Of a DNA stretch of 64,000 nucleotides, positions 1-11,112 are shown piece after piece; position 1 is the stretch's first letter; each line of letters begins with the position of its first letter. Under the pieces are notes generated by a model. It worked only from the letters and a program-made list of their open reading frames with translations, was not told the DNA's origin and made no database searches. Position numbers and translations under genes: made by a program. This stretch comes from Zarea fungicola (Eukaryota > Ascomycota > Sordariomycetes > Hypocreales > Cordycipitaceae), in assembly GCA_900169235.1 (NCBI GenBank), contig FWCC01000068.1, forward strand, positions 277,580-341,579. Direction: 5' to 3'.

Positions 1-1013
1 TGAAGCTGCCCCGCCAATAGCTATGCGTCACTCACCGATGGAGCTACTGGTTGTTAGTTCGGCATCTGCTGTCAGAGTGAGAGAGGCGCAAGACCAGAAG
101 CAAGAGACAAAAAGAAAAAAAGAAGAAAAAAAAAAGAACTAGTAATATTCCATTTCGTGTAATTAATATTACGAATATATTCAACATCTCTTGTCAAGTG
201 GCATGTTAGGTACTACCTTGTGCTCTCAAGGCAGGAAACACAATCAGCCACGACATGTTGCTACAAGCGTCGTGAAATTTCTCAATTGACAAAACACGCA
301 TCTTCTCTTGTAATTGTTAGTAGCTGCAGGGATATCTGGTGTAGCTTTTGGGAAGGCGGATGCAGCGGGTTTCGAAGCAAGATCGACAAGCGTACAAGCC
401 GGTACAGCAAAAGCCGGGCGCACGCGGAGACTGCGTAACCATCAAGCAGATTTTACTTCCACAACTTGACACAGCATGCCCGCAAAAGCCAATTTCCTGC
501 CATGGAGGGGATGGCCAGGCCTTCAAGACTGAATTGAGATTCCACTCGCTGGCGAGGACAACGGGGCCAGGCTACTCATACCAACTCACTGCAGACTATT
601 ACTCTGGGTCGGAGGTAGTAATATCATCTTACCAGCAGACTAATAAACCCAGCTGCAGCTCGTAATAAAAAGAATAGCAGACTCCGTACTCCGCACTCCG
701 TACTGGTAGACGGTACTCAATTCTGGAAGCGGCATAGCCGAACAGCGCCGAATTATGCCCGTGATGGATTTTTTTTCTCCTACTCCACGCAAGCCACATG
801 AGGCTAGTGCGCCCCAGCCCCGGCCAAGAAGCCTCAGGAAGTCTGCCAACCAGAGGGCAGCCCAGCCTACTGCCTGCCCCCATCTGACCGAGCAACCAGC
901 ACAAACCTTCTTTTCCCTCAACCACACCGTCAAGCACTTACTTAGTCTTGTATTTCCCCCAATTGCCTCTTTTACATCCCTCTACAATCAACCTCATCTC
1001 ATACCCATTCACA
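1..1013. other. 5' flank of the malate dehydrogenase gene, no gene seen
   Basis: No coding potential is convincing here; the short frames overlap on both strands and match nothing I know. An A-rich tract lies near 109-137, a tandem ACTCCGTACT-type motif at 681-704, and CT-rich leader sequence at about 900-1010 just ahead of the malate dehydrogenase start. The last part is probably its promoter and 5' UTR. Confidence 0.6.
681..704. repeat. Tandem CTCCGTA-type short repeat
   Basis: The bases read ACTCCGTACT, CCGCACTCCG, TACT, an imperfect tandem of the half-palindrome CTCCGTA. The reverse-complement form, CTACGGAGTACGGAG, occurs at 35296-35310. Its role is unknown; similar short motifs are dispersed in many Pezizomycotina genomes, as far as I recall. 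Confidence 0.6.
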
Positions 1014-2238
1014 ATGTTTGCTGCCTCCAGAATCCAGACCCGGGCTTTCTCTGCCTCGGCCCGCAACGTAAGTCATGTCCTTGACGGCGGCTCTAGCCAT
1101 TGAGCAGCCTACTACTACCCCCATCGGCACACCCCGGAGCTCTCGCCCCATGTGCCACGCCCATTGTCGCATCACTGAATCTGCTCAATACTGACTGGTT
1201 CTCGTCTTTAGCTCTCCAAGGTCGCTGTTCTCGGTGCCGCTGGCGGTATCGGCCAGCCCCTTTCTCTGCTGCTCAAGCTCAACCCCCGTGTCACTGAGCT
1301 CGCCCTCTACGACATCCGTGGCGGCCCTGGTGCGTGAAATATATACCCTGTTGACACCTTGCTTGCTAGTCCCAACCTAAAGCTAACCAATTGCTCTCAC
1401 AGGTGTCGCTGCCGACATCTCCCACGTCAACACCCAGTCCAAGGTCACCGGCTACGAGCCTACCCCCGAGGGTCTCTCCTCCGCCCTCAAGGATGCCGAG
1501 ATCGTCCTCATCCCCGCTGGTGTCCCCCGCAAGCCCGGCATGACCCGTGACGACCTCTTCAACACCAACGCTTCCATCGTTCGCGACCTCGCCAAGGCTG
1601 TTGCCAAGTCCGCCCCCAAGGCCAAGACCCTCGTCATTGCCAACCCCGTCAACTCTACCGTCCCCATCTGCGCCGAGGTCTTCAAGAACGCCGGTGTCTA
1701 CAACCCCAAGACCCTCTTCGGTGTCACCACCCTCGACGTTGTCCGCGCCAGCCGCTTCGTCTCCGAGATCAAGAACACTGACCCCAAGGACGAGAACATC
1801 ACCGTTGTCGGTGGCCACTCCGGTGTCACCATTGTCCCTCTCTTCAGCCAGAGCAGCCACCCTGACCTCAGCTCCAACGCTGAGCTCATCAAGCGTGTCC
1901 AGTTCGGTGGTGATGAGGTCGTCAAGGCCAAGGACGGTGCTGGCTCTGCCACCCTCTCCATGGCCATGGCTGGTGCCCGCATGGCGGACTCTCTCCTCCG
2001 CGCTGCCGCTGGCGAGAAGGTCATTGAGCCCACCTTTGTCGAGTCCCCTCTCTACAAGGAGCAGGGTATCGAGTTCTTCAGCTCCCGCGTCGAGCTCGGC
2101 CCCGATGGTGTCAAGGAGATCCTCCCCGTCGGCAACGTCGACGCCGCCGAGCAGAGCCTCCTCGACGCCTGCATCGTCGACCTCAAGAAGAACATTGAGA
2201 AGGGTGTTGCCTTTGTTGCCTCCAACCCCGGCAACTAA
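1014..2238 (+). CDS. mdh1: Malate dehydrogenase, mitochondrial, NAD-dependent
   Basis: Catalyses malate + NAD+ to oxaloacetate + NADH in the mitochondrial matrix (TCA cycle, malate-aspartate shuttle). Exons 1014-1067, 1212-1329 and 1403-2238 give 335 aa, the usual length. The first exon encodes [18 protein letters not shown], an Arg/Ser-rich matrix presequence without acidic residues, followed by the mature start [20 protein letters not shown] with the NAD-binding glycine loop. Further family motifs are [17 protein letters not shown] (mobile loop with substrate-binding Arg), [12 protein letters not shown] and [13 protein letters not shown], which carries the catalytic His. Intron borders are GTAAGT..TAG and GTGCGT..CAG and keep the frame. 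Strong C-ending codon preference fits high expression. It ends tail-to-tail with the P5A ATPase gene. A peroxisomal or cytosolic isozyme is unlikely because of the presequence and the lack of a PTS1. Confidence 0.97.
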
Positions 2239-3003
2239 GTCTACCAAATGTCTTTGAATCTTGGTGTAAAAAATAGCTGCCGTCGCTATAGACGGCGCAC
2301 GGCAGCATTGAAATGCAGAGTAACTTCGGAAACTAAAACTCCAGTTCTCCGCCTGTATGACAAAATCTATTGTAGGATGATGGGAGGAAATATGAGAGAT
2401 GCATTCATTTTGAGTTCGAAATATCACGGGAGCAGGAATGGGCGCAAGTTTTTTGTGCGGGAGACTGGGGATTATATACCCCGACTCTTTGTCTCTTTCT
2501 GTTTTAGCCATATATTCGGGCTTGAACTACCCCTTTTATTTTCATAGACCTAATCTTAATCAAGTCTGTGAAATTATTCGCCATCATCGTTTGACTGCAC
2601 AATGGTGTCCAGTTGCTCTACGCCGTTAGCGAGCGAATATATGGCACACAATATCCAAATTATGTTTCGCAATCAGACACAAGCCATGCACTGGGCCGTA
2701 TAGCAATATAAGAACAGTCCTCGTTTTAAAAAAAAAAGCAACATCTATTATTTGTTGATACATAAAGAATGTTCATGCTCACCTTGACACCAAAATCTAC
2801 AAACCCCAGACAGTTAACCCATCTACCATGCCCAGATGTCAAGAATATATATCCGATTTTCTTCTTTTCATCTAAAACCCAAAATAAAAACCGTCTCTCA
2901 TCTAAAACCATTTCGCACTCGGGACTTGCAGATTCTCAAGCACACGGCTCATACATTTTTTTTTCCCTTTCCTCACCGTCCAAAACAAAATTAAACACTC
3001 AGC
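2239..3003. other. 3'-3' intergenic spacer
   Basis: Spacer between the convergent malate dehydrogenase and P5A ATPase genes. It presumably contains both 3' UTRs and polyadenylation signals. It is AT-rich with A-runs near 2728-2740; no gene seen. Confidence 0.6.
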
Positions 3004-6000
3004 TCACTGAGCAGGCTGCTGGCGACCAGAACGCCACTCTTGCAGCTTCCTCTTGCGCTCCTCGACCTTGCGTTCGAATTCAGCCACCTTCTCCAGACGT
3101 TCCTTGTCGTCCTCGGCCGCTTTTTTCTCCGCCTCAATCTTCTTGCGCGCCGCCTCACGGGCAAGCTGGTCCGGTCGGCGCTCAGCAATGTCACGGGGAC
3201 GGTAGTCGCTAAATAGGGCCTTCAGGACGACTTCAATAACCCAGCAGACGACAAAGTCAAGAGCAAGACAAACTGTCATGTTGACCTTGAACTCCTGGGT
3301 AAAGGGGACCAGCTTCATGCCTTCGTTAATCTCAGGGATGAGCTCGAGTGCACAGACAAAGGCGAGGCCAGAAACACCGACGATGCCGTAAAACATGGCC
3401 TTGTTCTCCGTGAGAGCCTCGCGGAAGGGGCGGCCCTGGTAATTGATAGCAAAGGTAGAGACCTGCTGTACAAGCTGCAGAAGGTAAACGGCGGAGTTAA
3501 GGAGGGAGGGCTCGAAGTCCGCTTCCAGATCCACCTCGCTGGAGCGACTGTGGCAAGCAGTTAGCAAATGAAAATATACGATAGTTCGTGACAAGACTGT
3601 GAAGCAACTTACGGGTCAAGCTTCTCACACAGGCGGGCGACGTAGATCATTGTCACAATGTGAACTGCAAACTGGCCCAGGATGGAGCCAATAATGTACA
3701 CGTTAAAGATGTTGGGCTGTGGGCGCTCCTTGCTTAGGCCTTCGACGACCTTGGCGCGCGAGATGCTGAGGAAGCAGACGGACATGAGCATACCACTGAT
3801 GGTGTACTGCGTGTCACCAAACTTGATGCCTTCGAGATACAGGACCGAGAGAGAGTAGGCGGAGATCAGACAGTTGAGAGCGAGAATCTTGTACATTTGA
3901 ATAGTGGCAACAAGAGTGCAACGTCCCTGGCGGATAATATTGGGAATGGCAATGACATCGCGGAGCTTCGAGGTGAACGGTGCAGCAACGGAGGCGTCAC
4001 CAAGTTTCAGCGTGGGAGGCTCATCATCGCCTAGTTCGGCTTCCATCATTCCAGAAGAGAGCTTATCAGCAAAACTGGCGGCCTTGGATTGGGCAGCAGC
4101 CTGGCGAGCGGTGCGGGGGTCGTTGGAGTTGATGAGCTCTTGAGCGGCGGGCGAAGTGATAGTTTCCACGGGGTGACCGAGTGCCTTGATGTAGGCCTCG
4201 GCGGTGATGCCCTTCTTCTCCGCCTCGCGCTCCACGGCCTTCTGGTAGTTCGGGTTGGTAGGACCAGGAGGGTACAAGTGAGCGATGAGGATCGGGACGG
4301 GGGGGTTGGGCTGGTTGAAACGCTTCATCAGCTCACACTGCTTCGTGTACATATCCTTGAGTCTGGTGTTGCGAGCGTGATCAGCGATGCGAGTCAGGTC
4401 GTCCTTTGTGCCGTTGAGAAGAGCAACACCAATATGGGCCTGTTTCAGAGCACCAACGTCGTTGGTACCATCACCTGCCATCAGAGTATAGTATCCCATG
4501 TCCTTGAGGCTGAGGAGAATGTCTTCCTTTTGCTTGGGCGAGACGCGAGCATAGACCCACGCATGGCGGATGAGAGTATTCCAGCCAGGCTGGCCATACA
4601 GCTTGGCCAAGGCGTACCCAGTAACACACAGATCATAGTCCTTGATAATCTTGGGATCGATAGGCTTGGTTGGGTCGGCAGAGATGGTAATACGGTCATC
4701 GACACTACGCCAAACAAGATGCGCAGCGCCTTTGTCGTCTTCAGGGGCATCAAGGATCAAGACATCGCGATCGACAATCGCGACCTCACGAGCGACGTGC
4801 ACTGCGGTAAGCGGGTTGTCACCAGTAATCATAACAACGCGGTGGCTGCTCTCATTGAGCATTTGGACAGCTTCCTTGGCGTCTTCCTTGAGAGGGCAGT
4901 GAAGAATCAAAAAGCCGCAGAAAGTTAGATCAGACTCAACCTTCTCACGTTTCAAGTCATTGATCTTGCCAGCACCGAGCTCCGAGTCGACAGTCAGTTG
5001 CTTATAGGCAAGGGCCAAAACGCGAGAACCCTTGCGAGTAAAGTACTTGTATGTCTCCTCATAGTCAGCAGGAACCTCAACGAGCATCTTCATGATGGTC
5101 TCTGGCGCTCCCTTGACACCGGCAAATGTTCCTTTAAGCTTCTCACCGGTCTTTGTGTTTGTACCGTTGACCATAGCGATAGAGCTTTGGCGCTTCAGAG
5201 CAGAGGAGAATTGGAAGCGGCGCTTGATCTGAACATTGCCGACAGTGCCTTCAGCCTTGTCAGTACTTGAGAGAATATCCTTGCGACCAAGAGTCCAACC
5301 AAGGGCAGTGAGAGTAGCCTTTTCCATTGGGTCTCCGACAATATCGCCTTCATCCAGCTTCACAAGCGCATGAGCGGTGGCCAACACAAGCTGGGTTTCC
5401 ATGCTGGCACCTTTGACAGGGATAATTGTTGAATGGGCTCCATCGGATTCCTTCTTGTCGGCGACGTCGGAGTGGTTCAAGCCCAGTCCTGCAATGCCCT
5501 CAACGACAAGATCCTCTCCAGTCAAAGTTCCGGTCTTATCAAAGCAGGCAACATCAACACGGCCAGCAAATGGAATACGGAAAGGCTCTGTGCAAAAGAT
5601 GGCCAGTTTGGCCAAAGCAGCTAAACTAGTGTTGACGGCAAGACTGAGTTCCATAGGCAGCTCGGGGGGGACAACGCTAGTAACAATCAAGATGCAGTCA
5701 AGCAGAAGCTTGGAGCGCTTACGATCTTTGCGCACACCTTCATCCCAAACATACCAAGAGGCAGCAATGGCGAAAATCAAGAGGAACAAGATGAAAAGTA
5801 AGGCTTCGACATTGTTGGCGGAAACATGCTCGGTAGAGTAGATCATGGTGCGGACAAGGCTTCCCTGAGAAGTTTCAAAGCCAGTCTTGGTCACAATAGC
5901 CATGGCACCGTTATCAGGCGGCGTAGGAACTCCAGAGGCAAGCGTGCGCTTACCCTCATCAGCAGTTCCATGCGTAATCTGGAGGACCTTGGTGCCTCCC

Positions 6001-7086
6001 CACAGGAATGCGTTCTTGTCCAGTCCTTCAGCGTCAAGAACAGCATCGGCCGGACGGAGCTGAATAGAGTCTTTGAGAAGTGGAGTACTCTCACCGGAAA
6101 GCATCGCTTCGTTGACGATAGCAGTGCCCTCAACAAGGACCATGTCGCAAGCGACACCGCTATCATCTTTGGTTCGAGTAACGGAGACGAGATCGCCGGG
6201 AAGAAGAGCGTCGCTGAGGACCTCAGTCCAGGCGCCAACGCGGTACACCCACATGTCATAAGGCTTAATGCTCATTCCACGGAATTCAACCAATGTGCGC
6301 TGGCGCTGCCAGACAACAGTGCTCTCGAAGGCGACGAGCATGAAGAGCGTGAAGAGAGAGTAGTACCAGTAGTCATCAAGCATCCACAGGCCGACGCAGA
6401 AAATCTGGAAAACGAAGAACGGCGCAACAGCATGCTGTTTGAACAGCTCAGTAAAAGTCGGAACTGGGATATCGAACGTGTTGGTGCCATAGTGTTGCTC
6501 CATGCGAGACAGCTCAGACTTCTTGTCGATACCTCGGGACGACTGAAAGTCACGAATGAGGGGCTTGGGCTCGGAGTCGATTGCGTATTTCAGAGTATCA
6601 AAGGACTTGGTCTCGGTGTTGTACAGGAACCGGCGCTTCTGGAAAAGGAAAGAGATGTTCGTCTTCCCACCGGCCTACATATGCGTGGTTAGTTGACTGC
6701 TGTCTAATGCAATACCCTTGAGCGCCTACCTTGTCGCGAACCAGCTTGCAGATCTCGGCAGAGCCGGCGTTGGCGATGGGCATAACTTTGATAAGCTTCG
6801 CATCTTCAATAGACTTGGCAGCCTTGGCCGTGAAGATGGCATCGAGATTAACACTCCAATGAGTGCTTAGCCAGACGAGAGATTGGACAGTGATAATGGA
6901 GCCGACCCAGACAAACGTCCATTCGGGAGCGCCGATGTGCTTCTCGTAGAGTTCAGGTGTCAGGAAGTATCGCAGGAAGATTGGCCAGACGATGGCAAAC
7001 GGCCAGACATAAGCGTGGAAATGGAATGAAAGAGGGTTCAGTAGCTGAGCGCTCTTAATCTGCGCGTTGTCGACGAGGGGCGCCAT
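3004..7086 (-). CDS. spf1: P5A-type ATPase of the ER (Spf1/Cta4/ATP13A1 family)
   Basis: Endoplasmic-reticulum P-type ATPase; the P5A group is known to extract mis-inserted transmembrane helices and affects ER Mn/Ca balance and sterols. Exons on the minus strand are 7086-6730, 6674-3613 and 3547-3004 (1320 aa, close to other fungal members). The start at 7086 gives MAPLVDNAQIKSAQLLNPL, the usual fungal beginning; an in-frame extension to 7218 looks like leader sequence. Seen motifs: P5A hallmark PPELPMELSLAVN in TM4, phosphorylation site DKTGTLTGEDL (Asp about residue 498), MITGDNPLTAVHVA, and hinge MAGDGTNDVGALKQAHIGVALL. The C-terminus is a charged Lys/Glu helix ending about residue 1320. 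Intron borders GTAGGC..TAG and GTAAGT..CAG keep the frame. It is head-to-head with the Asp f 2-like gene across 1.4 kb. Confidence 0.96.
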
Positions 7087-8074
7087 GTTGGAAGCTAATG
7101 GCCGGCGCAGGCCAGGAATCAGGGGTGGACGCAACTGCGGGTGCGTCAATGCGAAGTAACGTCGAAAATGAAGAGCTCCTTCTGCACCGTCTGTAGCAGA
7201 ATAGGAGCCTAAACACAATCACCAAAGAATTTGATGGTGAGAGGACAGCAATGCAAAGGGTGTGGAGGAATACTTTCTGCCGCGATCTGTACTTTTCCAC
7301 GACTCAGGGTGGGTGCAAATGGCGTGGATTCCGCTTGCCTAACGCTAGTGTGGCGGAAACTCCGAAAGAGGGAAGTTTTGCCACAGTGGCTGGTGAACTG
7401 TCTCAGTCCCGCATATTGACTGCGTATCTGCGTTTCTAACAACAAGTGCAAAATATACAGATTGATAAAAATGGTCTTTGATTTCACATATTTTACTATG
7501 GTTGGTAGGCTTTCTCGTCGGGTTCTGCTTTGAATTGGGATGCAACCTCGGTCACTAGTGTAGAGGCAGTGTGAGTAGCGAAGAAATCGCCACAAGCGTG
7601 TTTTATAAAGTAGAGAACAGGAAAAAGATACCGGGTTTTGAGTTGATATATAATTGAATTGCTATAGTTGGTTATATATTCTTGGTATCTTTAGAACGTT
7701 GTTAGATGGAAAAAGCACTTGATGGCTTACTCTGCCAATGCTGGTGCCTTCAGTTCTGCATCTCGTATTAAAATAATGCTCTTAAAGTGCTCGAGAATCT
7801 CTCCGCTAAAATAGCCTGGATCAGCAATAATACATCTCATTAGAGGATTGGTGTCACACTGACATTGAAGGGCCGAAGCTACACTGGGCTGCTGGTATTG
7901 CCGCTGCTACTGTGGAAAACGAAATACAGGAAGAATAGGACTACAATGTGGACCAAATACAACTTTAAAATAACTTTAAATATTTTTTTTAGCATGATGA
8001 GCTACTTTTTTATTCAAGAAAAGGTCATAATTGACCATAAAAACTTGGCAAGGCATTAGCCCACCAGCCAAATC

Positions 8075-8080
8075 ACCTTG
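8075..8080 (-). promoter_or_regulatory. Candidate zinc-response (ZafA-like) hexamer CAAGGT
   Basis: Reverse-strand CAAGGT about 430 bases upstream of the Asp f 2-like start. From memory, the Aspergillus fumigatus zinc regulator ZafA binds sites with this core, and the aspf2 gene is one of its targets. A hexamer is weak evidence alone; a second copy lies at 8338-8343. Confidence 0.3.
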
Positions 8081-8337
8081 ATGTCCCGTTTATCGAGGCT
8101 GGAAGTAGCAAAAGAATTAGATTTATAAAGGCCAAGACTTTAAAATGTCCTGTAAGGATGCTTGGCAACTACTGTGGCTGAAAAAAGACCAATCCATTGG
8201 CTCACCAATTCCGACAGGGATATCATCGTTCTCGGTTTGCTGACTGATTCCCGCTGCACTACACAAACTTTGGCCAGTTTGCAGAGTATTCTCCTCAACT
8301 ATTGGAAGATATGGTTAGCAGGCTAGCAACGGTCGGC

Positions 8338-8343
8338 ACCTTG
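8338..8343 (-). promoter_or_regulatory. Second candidate CAAGGT zinc-response hexamer
   Basis: Same core and orientation as the copy at 8075-8080, about 170 bases upstream of the chosen ATG at 8513. Two copies within about 440 bases of one promoter is more than the roughly 0.2 expected by chance. Confidence 0.35.
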
Positions 8344-8512
8344 GTGGCCTACCAAAATCAGCGGTGTGAATGTCCGTTCCACGATGTGAAGCATGCCCAA
8401 TCCCTGTCGATTTCAAGTATAAAGAGCATTGAAGGCTGGCTCTTTTGCTCTGAAAATGATCCAGTTTAAACTATCAATTCTCCAACTAAAATCTGAAGCA
8501 AGGACCAGCAGT

Positions 8513-9362
8513 ATGAAGATCTCATCCGTTTTTGTTGCACTCTTTGTGCACGGCTTGTATGCCTCGCCAGTCGACATCGTGCGAGAAACTCCGTCAAAAG
8601 TTATTGCAAGCCCAGCAGCTACCGCAACCTCGTCTGAATACCACTGGTCCGACGGCTGGCGTGCATCATTTCCTATTCACCAGTCTTGCAACAGCACTTT
8701 GCGCGCCCAACTCGCATCTGCACTGGAAGACGCGGTACAACTGGCGCAACATGCCAGAAATCACCTTCTTCGCTTTGGCCACAAATCTGATCTGGTGCAA
8801 AAGTACTTCCGAAACGGTTCGCTGGCTGAACCCATTGGCTGGTACGACCGTGTTGTCGCAGCCGACAAGGGAGCCATGACGTTTCGTTGCGACGATCCTG
8901 ACAAGAACTGCGCAACACAGACCGGTGAGTCGTCCACGAACAAAAACACAACCTGATTTTTAAAAACCAATACAACTGATATTGATTTTTCTTATAGGCT
9001 GGGGAGGACATTGGCGTGGAAAGAATGCCACGGAAGAAACTGTAATCTGTCCCCTGTCGTTCCAGATTCGACGGCCGCTCTCTTCTGTGTGCAATCTTGG
9101 CTACACCGTAGCTGGATCTCCGTTGAACACTATTTGGGCAGTCGATCTGATGCACAGAATGTTTCATGTGCCCACTATCAGCGAGAATGTTGTGGACCAC
9201 TATGCCGAGGACTACAGTAGCGTCGTTGCTTTGGCTAGCAAAGAACCAGCCAAAAGTGCCAAGGACAGCAACACGCTGCAGTATTTTGCCATAGACACCT
9301 GGGCATACGACATTGCAGCACCTGGGGTTGGATGTACTGGAACGGCAGCAAAGAAGGCATAG
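8513..9362 (+). CDS. Secreted HRXXH zinc-binding protein, Asp f 2 / Pra1 (zincophore) family
   Basis: Exons 8513-8924 and 8998-9362, 258 aa. The start at 8513 gives a signal peptide, MKISSVFVALFVHGLYASPV; an upstream in-frame ATG at 8429 would bury it. Family signatures include QLAQHARNHLLRFGHKSDLV, AMTFRCDDPDKNC, GWGGHWRGKNATEETVICPL and DLMHRMFHVPTISENVVDHY, where HRMFH is the HRXXH signature of this zincin-related family (Pfam HRXXH). Family members Asp f 2 (Aspergillus) and Pra1 (Candida) are secreted or wall-bound, zinc-induced proteins that scavenge zinc; Asp f 2 is also an allergen. Six or more Cys suggest disulfides. The tail after the last Cys is only TGTAAKKA, without a His-rich end. 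No zinc permease gene adjoins, unlike the linked pairs known in other fungi. Expression may be zinc-controlled (see the CAAGGT sites). Confidence 0.88.
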
Positions 9363-9720
9363 CTATAGATCTGGCCAGCAAGGAAACTTTAGAAAAGCAG
9401 TTACAAGGATCACGATAAAGTATTCATGCGCTACATTGGATCGTTCTCTCAATTAATCAGAGCAAGTGCCACTTAGGAGCCTAGAACTGGTGTTTTAGAA
9501 ATGCTCACGAATATGCAAAATCATCAAACGAACTTGTAACAGTGACCGGCAAAACTTTTTATGAACGACTAGAAAATATGGAGTGCAGGGTTTGCAAGCG
9601 GGCAAACATGTGTTGCCCGTAAACATTTTAAGTGAAAGGAGTGGAAAATTCCAAGGAGAAAGGCATATTCGGGGTTAAGAAAGGTAGTAAGTCAGTCGTC
9701 TGAACCACTGGAAGCCAGTT
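9363..9720. other. 3'-3' intergenic spacer
   Basis: Short spacer between the convergent Asp f 2-like and TDT transporter genes; no gene or structure seen beyond presumed 3' UTRs. Confidence 0.6.
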
Positions 9721-11112
9721 TCAGTGATCCTCGACATCCTCATCCCTTCCAGGGTACATGATATCCTGAACAAGCACGGCGCGAACCTGGAAGATGAGGA
9801 CGAAAAAGTAGGTGCATACCATGATAATACTCATGGCCGTGGTCATCCAAATAAGGACCTCGTTTCCAAATTCCTTGGCCATCGAAATTGTTGCGAGGGT
9901 AAATCCAGTATTGGGAAAGACACATGCCCACCACCCAAGATGAAAATGCTTCGGAGGAGCTTGAGAAACAGCAATTACGGCAATTCCAAACCACCAAAAG
10001 CTCAGAGCCCAGAGAAACACGGCGCTGATAATGGCAATATTGTACAACACTACCATGTCTAGCAGAATTCCTTCTTTGGCCACAGGGGATCTTTCGAGCG
10101 ACTTCGCCATTCCAATTAGAGCCAAGGCTGTGAAAGATGGTGGCCCGACACACATGAATAGGCCTGTGCGGTGCTCTCGGTTTGGCAAGCCCGACTGCAT
10201 TAGTCGTCCAATCATATGGGCGTACATGAGCATCGCCACCGATAGACCAAGACCTTGGCACGTTAGGCCGGCACCAAGAACGGGGAGAATGGAGATTTCA
10301 GGCTGTGTTTTAGCAATTACAGACGCGATGGTGCCTGACAGCATAATGGGAAAGATGGGAAGAATCCATGTCGGCATCATTGTTTGCAACCCAAAACTGT
10401 GGACTGTAAAAATATAGCTGTATTGACCGACGGCAATAATGAGGCTGAGAATAACGTAGACCCAAAAGGTGCCTTGGATTGCCCATGAAAGAATCCCGTC
10501 ATCATTAGGTATCCAATACCTTTCCGTACTTGTGATGATTGTGGCGAATGAAAGAAGGCATGTCGGGACAAAGAAGCCCTCTCTGGGATGTGTGATTGAT
10601 CTCACAAAGTCACCTTTGTGAATCCAGAAACGCAGAAGCATGGTAATGGAAATTGAAGTAAACAGGGCGAGATTGAAAAAGTAAAAGATAAACCCAATGG
10701 TCTCTAGCGAATCAAAGGTTTTCAATTGGTTGCGAATGAGTAGAGAGAGCCCGCCTGTGCTCATCGACATTGTATACCATGCCCATGTGAAGTGATGGAG
10801 CCTTTGACTGATGGGTAGTTTTGGGCGTTTCTTGTCGTATGGACTGATCGTTGAACAGTGGCTTGCGGGCTCGGAATCGAGATCATGTTTCGGTCGCAGT
10901 CTTGTCTTGGCCGAGAGCTGTGCTTCTTGATCGAACCCTGTTGCAGAGGAGTCATTTAGACCGCTCTGTCGAGATTCTGCGGAGCGACTTGAATTTCGCC
11001 TCGTTGGTGTGTTTGAATCTGTCCAGTGAAATGGCTCTGTCTCTGGACCAAGATGGGAGGACAGAACGTCGGTAATAGAAGAGCTGCTTGGTCTACGGCT
11101 CCTTTCTTCCAT
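9721..11112 (-). CDS. TDT-family transporter (malic acid / C4-dicarboxylate, Mae1-SLAC1-Ssu1 type)
   Basis: Intronless, 463 aa. The first 100 residues are Ser/Arg-rich, hydrophilic and presumably cytosolic. Transmembrane segments start near residue 105 with LHHFTWAWYTMSMSTGGLSL, the family's first-helix signature (aromatic pair, Trp, then a TGG motif), and continue through about ten helices, as expected for the tellurite-resistance/dicarboxylate transporter fold. It probably moves malate, other C4-dicarboxylates or sulfite across the plasma membrane. Sequence alone does not separate Mae1-type malate uptake from Ssu1-type sulfite efflux; GLSLLI in helix 1 and the overall length suit either. 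It is divergent from the thioesterase gene across a 3.2 kb gap, so co-regulation is not evident. Confidence 0.85.
   Translation of the reverse strand: MEERSRRPSSSSITDVLSSHLGPETEPFHWTDSNTPTRRNSSRSAESRQSGLNDSSATGFDQEAQLSAKTRLRPKHDLDSEPASHCSTISPYDKKRPKLPISQRLHHFTWAWYTMSMSTGGLSLLIRNQLKTFDSLETIGFIFYFFNLALFTSISITMLLRFWIHKGDFVRSITHPREGFFVPTCLLSFATIITSTERYWIPNDDGILSWAIQGTFWVYVILSLIIAVGQYSYIFTVHSFGLQTMMPTWILPIFPIMLSGTIASVIAKTQPEISILPVLGAGLTCQGLGLSVAMLMYAHMIGRLMQSGLPNREHRTGLFMCVGPPSFTALALIGMAKSLERSPVAKEGILLDMVVLYNIAIISAVFLWALSFWWFGIAVIAVSQAPPKHFHLGWWACVFPNTGFTLATISMAKEFGNEVLIWMTTAMSIIMVCTYFFVLIFQVRAVLVQDIMYPGRDEDVEDH

Larger units (their letters stand above)
7087..8512. promoter_or_regulatory. Divergent intergenic region between spf1 and the Asp f 2-like gene
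   Basis: About 1.4 kb, AT-rich from about 7440 onward. Short frames on both strands (for example 7209-7595, minus) show no family signature. The right half should hold the promoter of the secreted zinc-binding protein and contains two ACCTTG (reverse CAAGGT) hexamers at 8075-8080 and 8338-8343. A possible TATA-like sequence, AGTATAAAG, lies at about 8417-8425, some 90 bases before the chosen start. Confidence 0.5.

Noticed and set aside
1366..2511. 381-codon minus-strand open frame over malate dehydrogenase
   Set aside because: Antisense shadow of GC-biased third positions in the sense exon; its translation is a Gly/Asp/Val/Leu-rich mirror with no family signature.
4089..4928. 279-codon plus-strand frame inside the P5A ATPase
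   Set aside because: Antisense of a well-supported catalytic domain.
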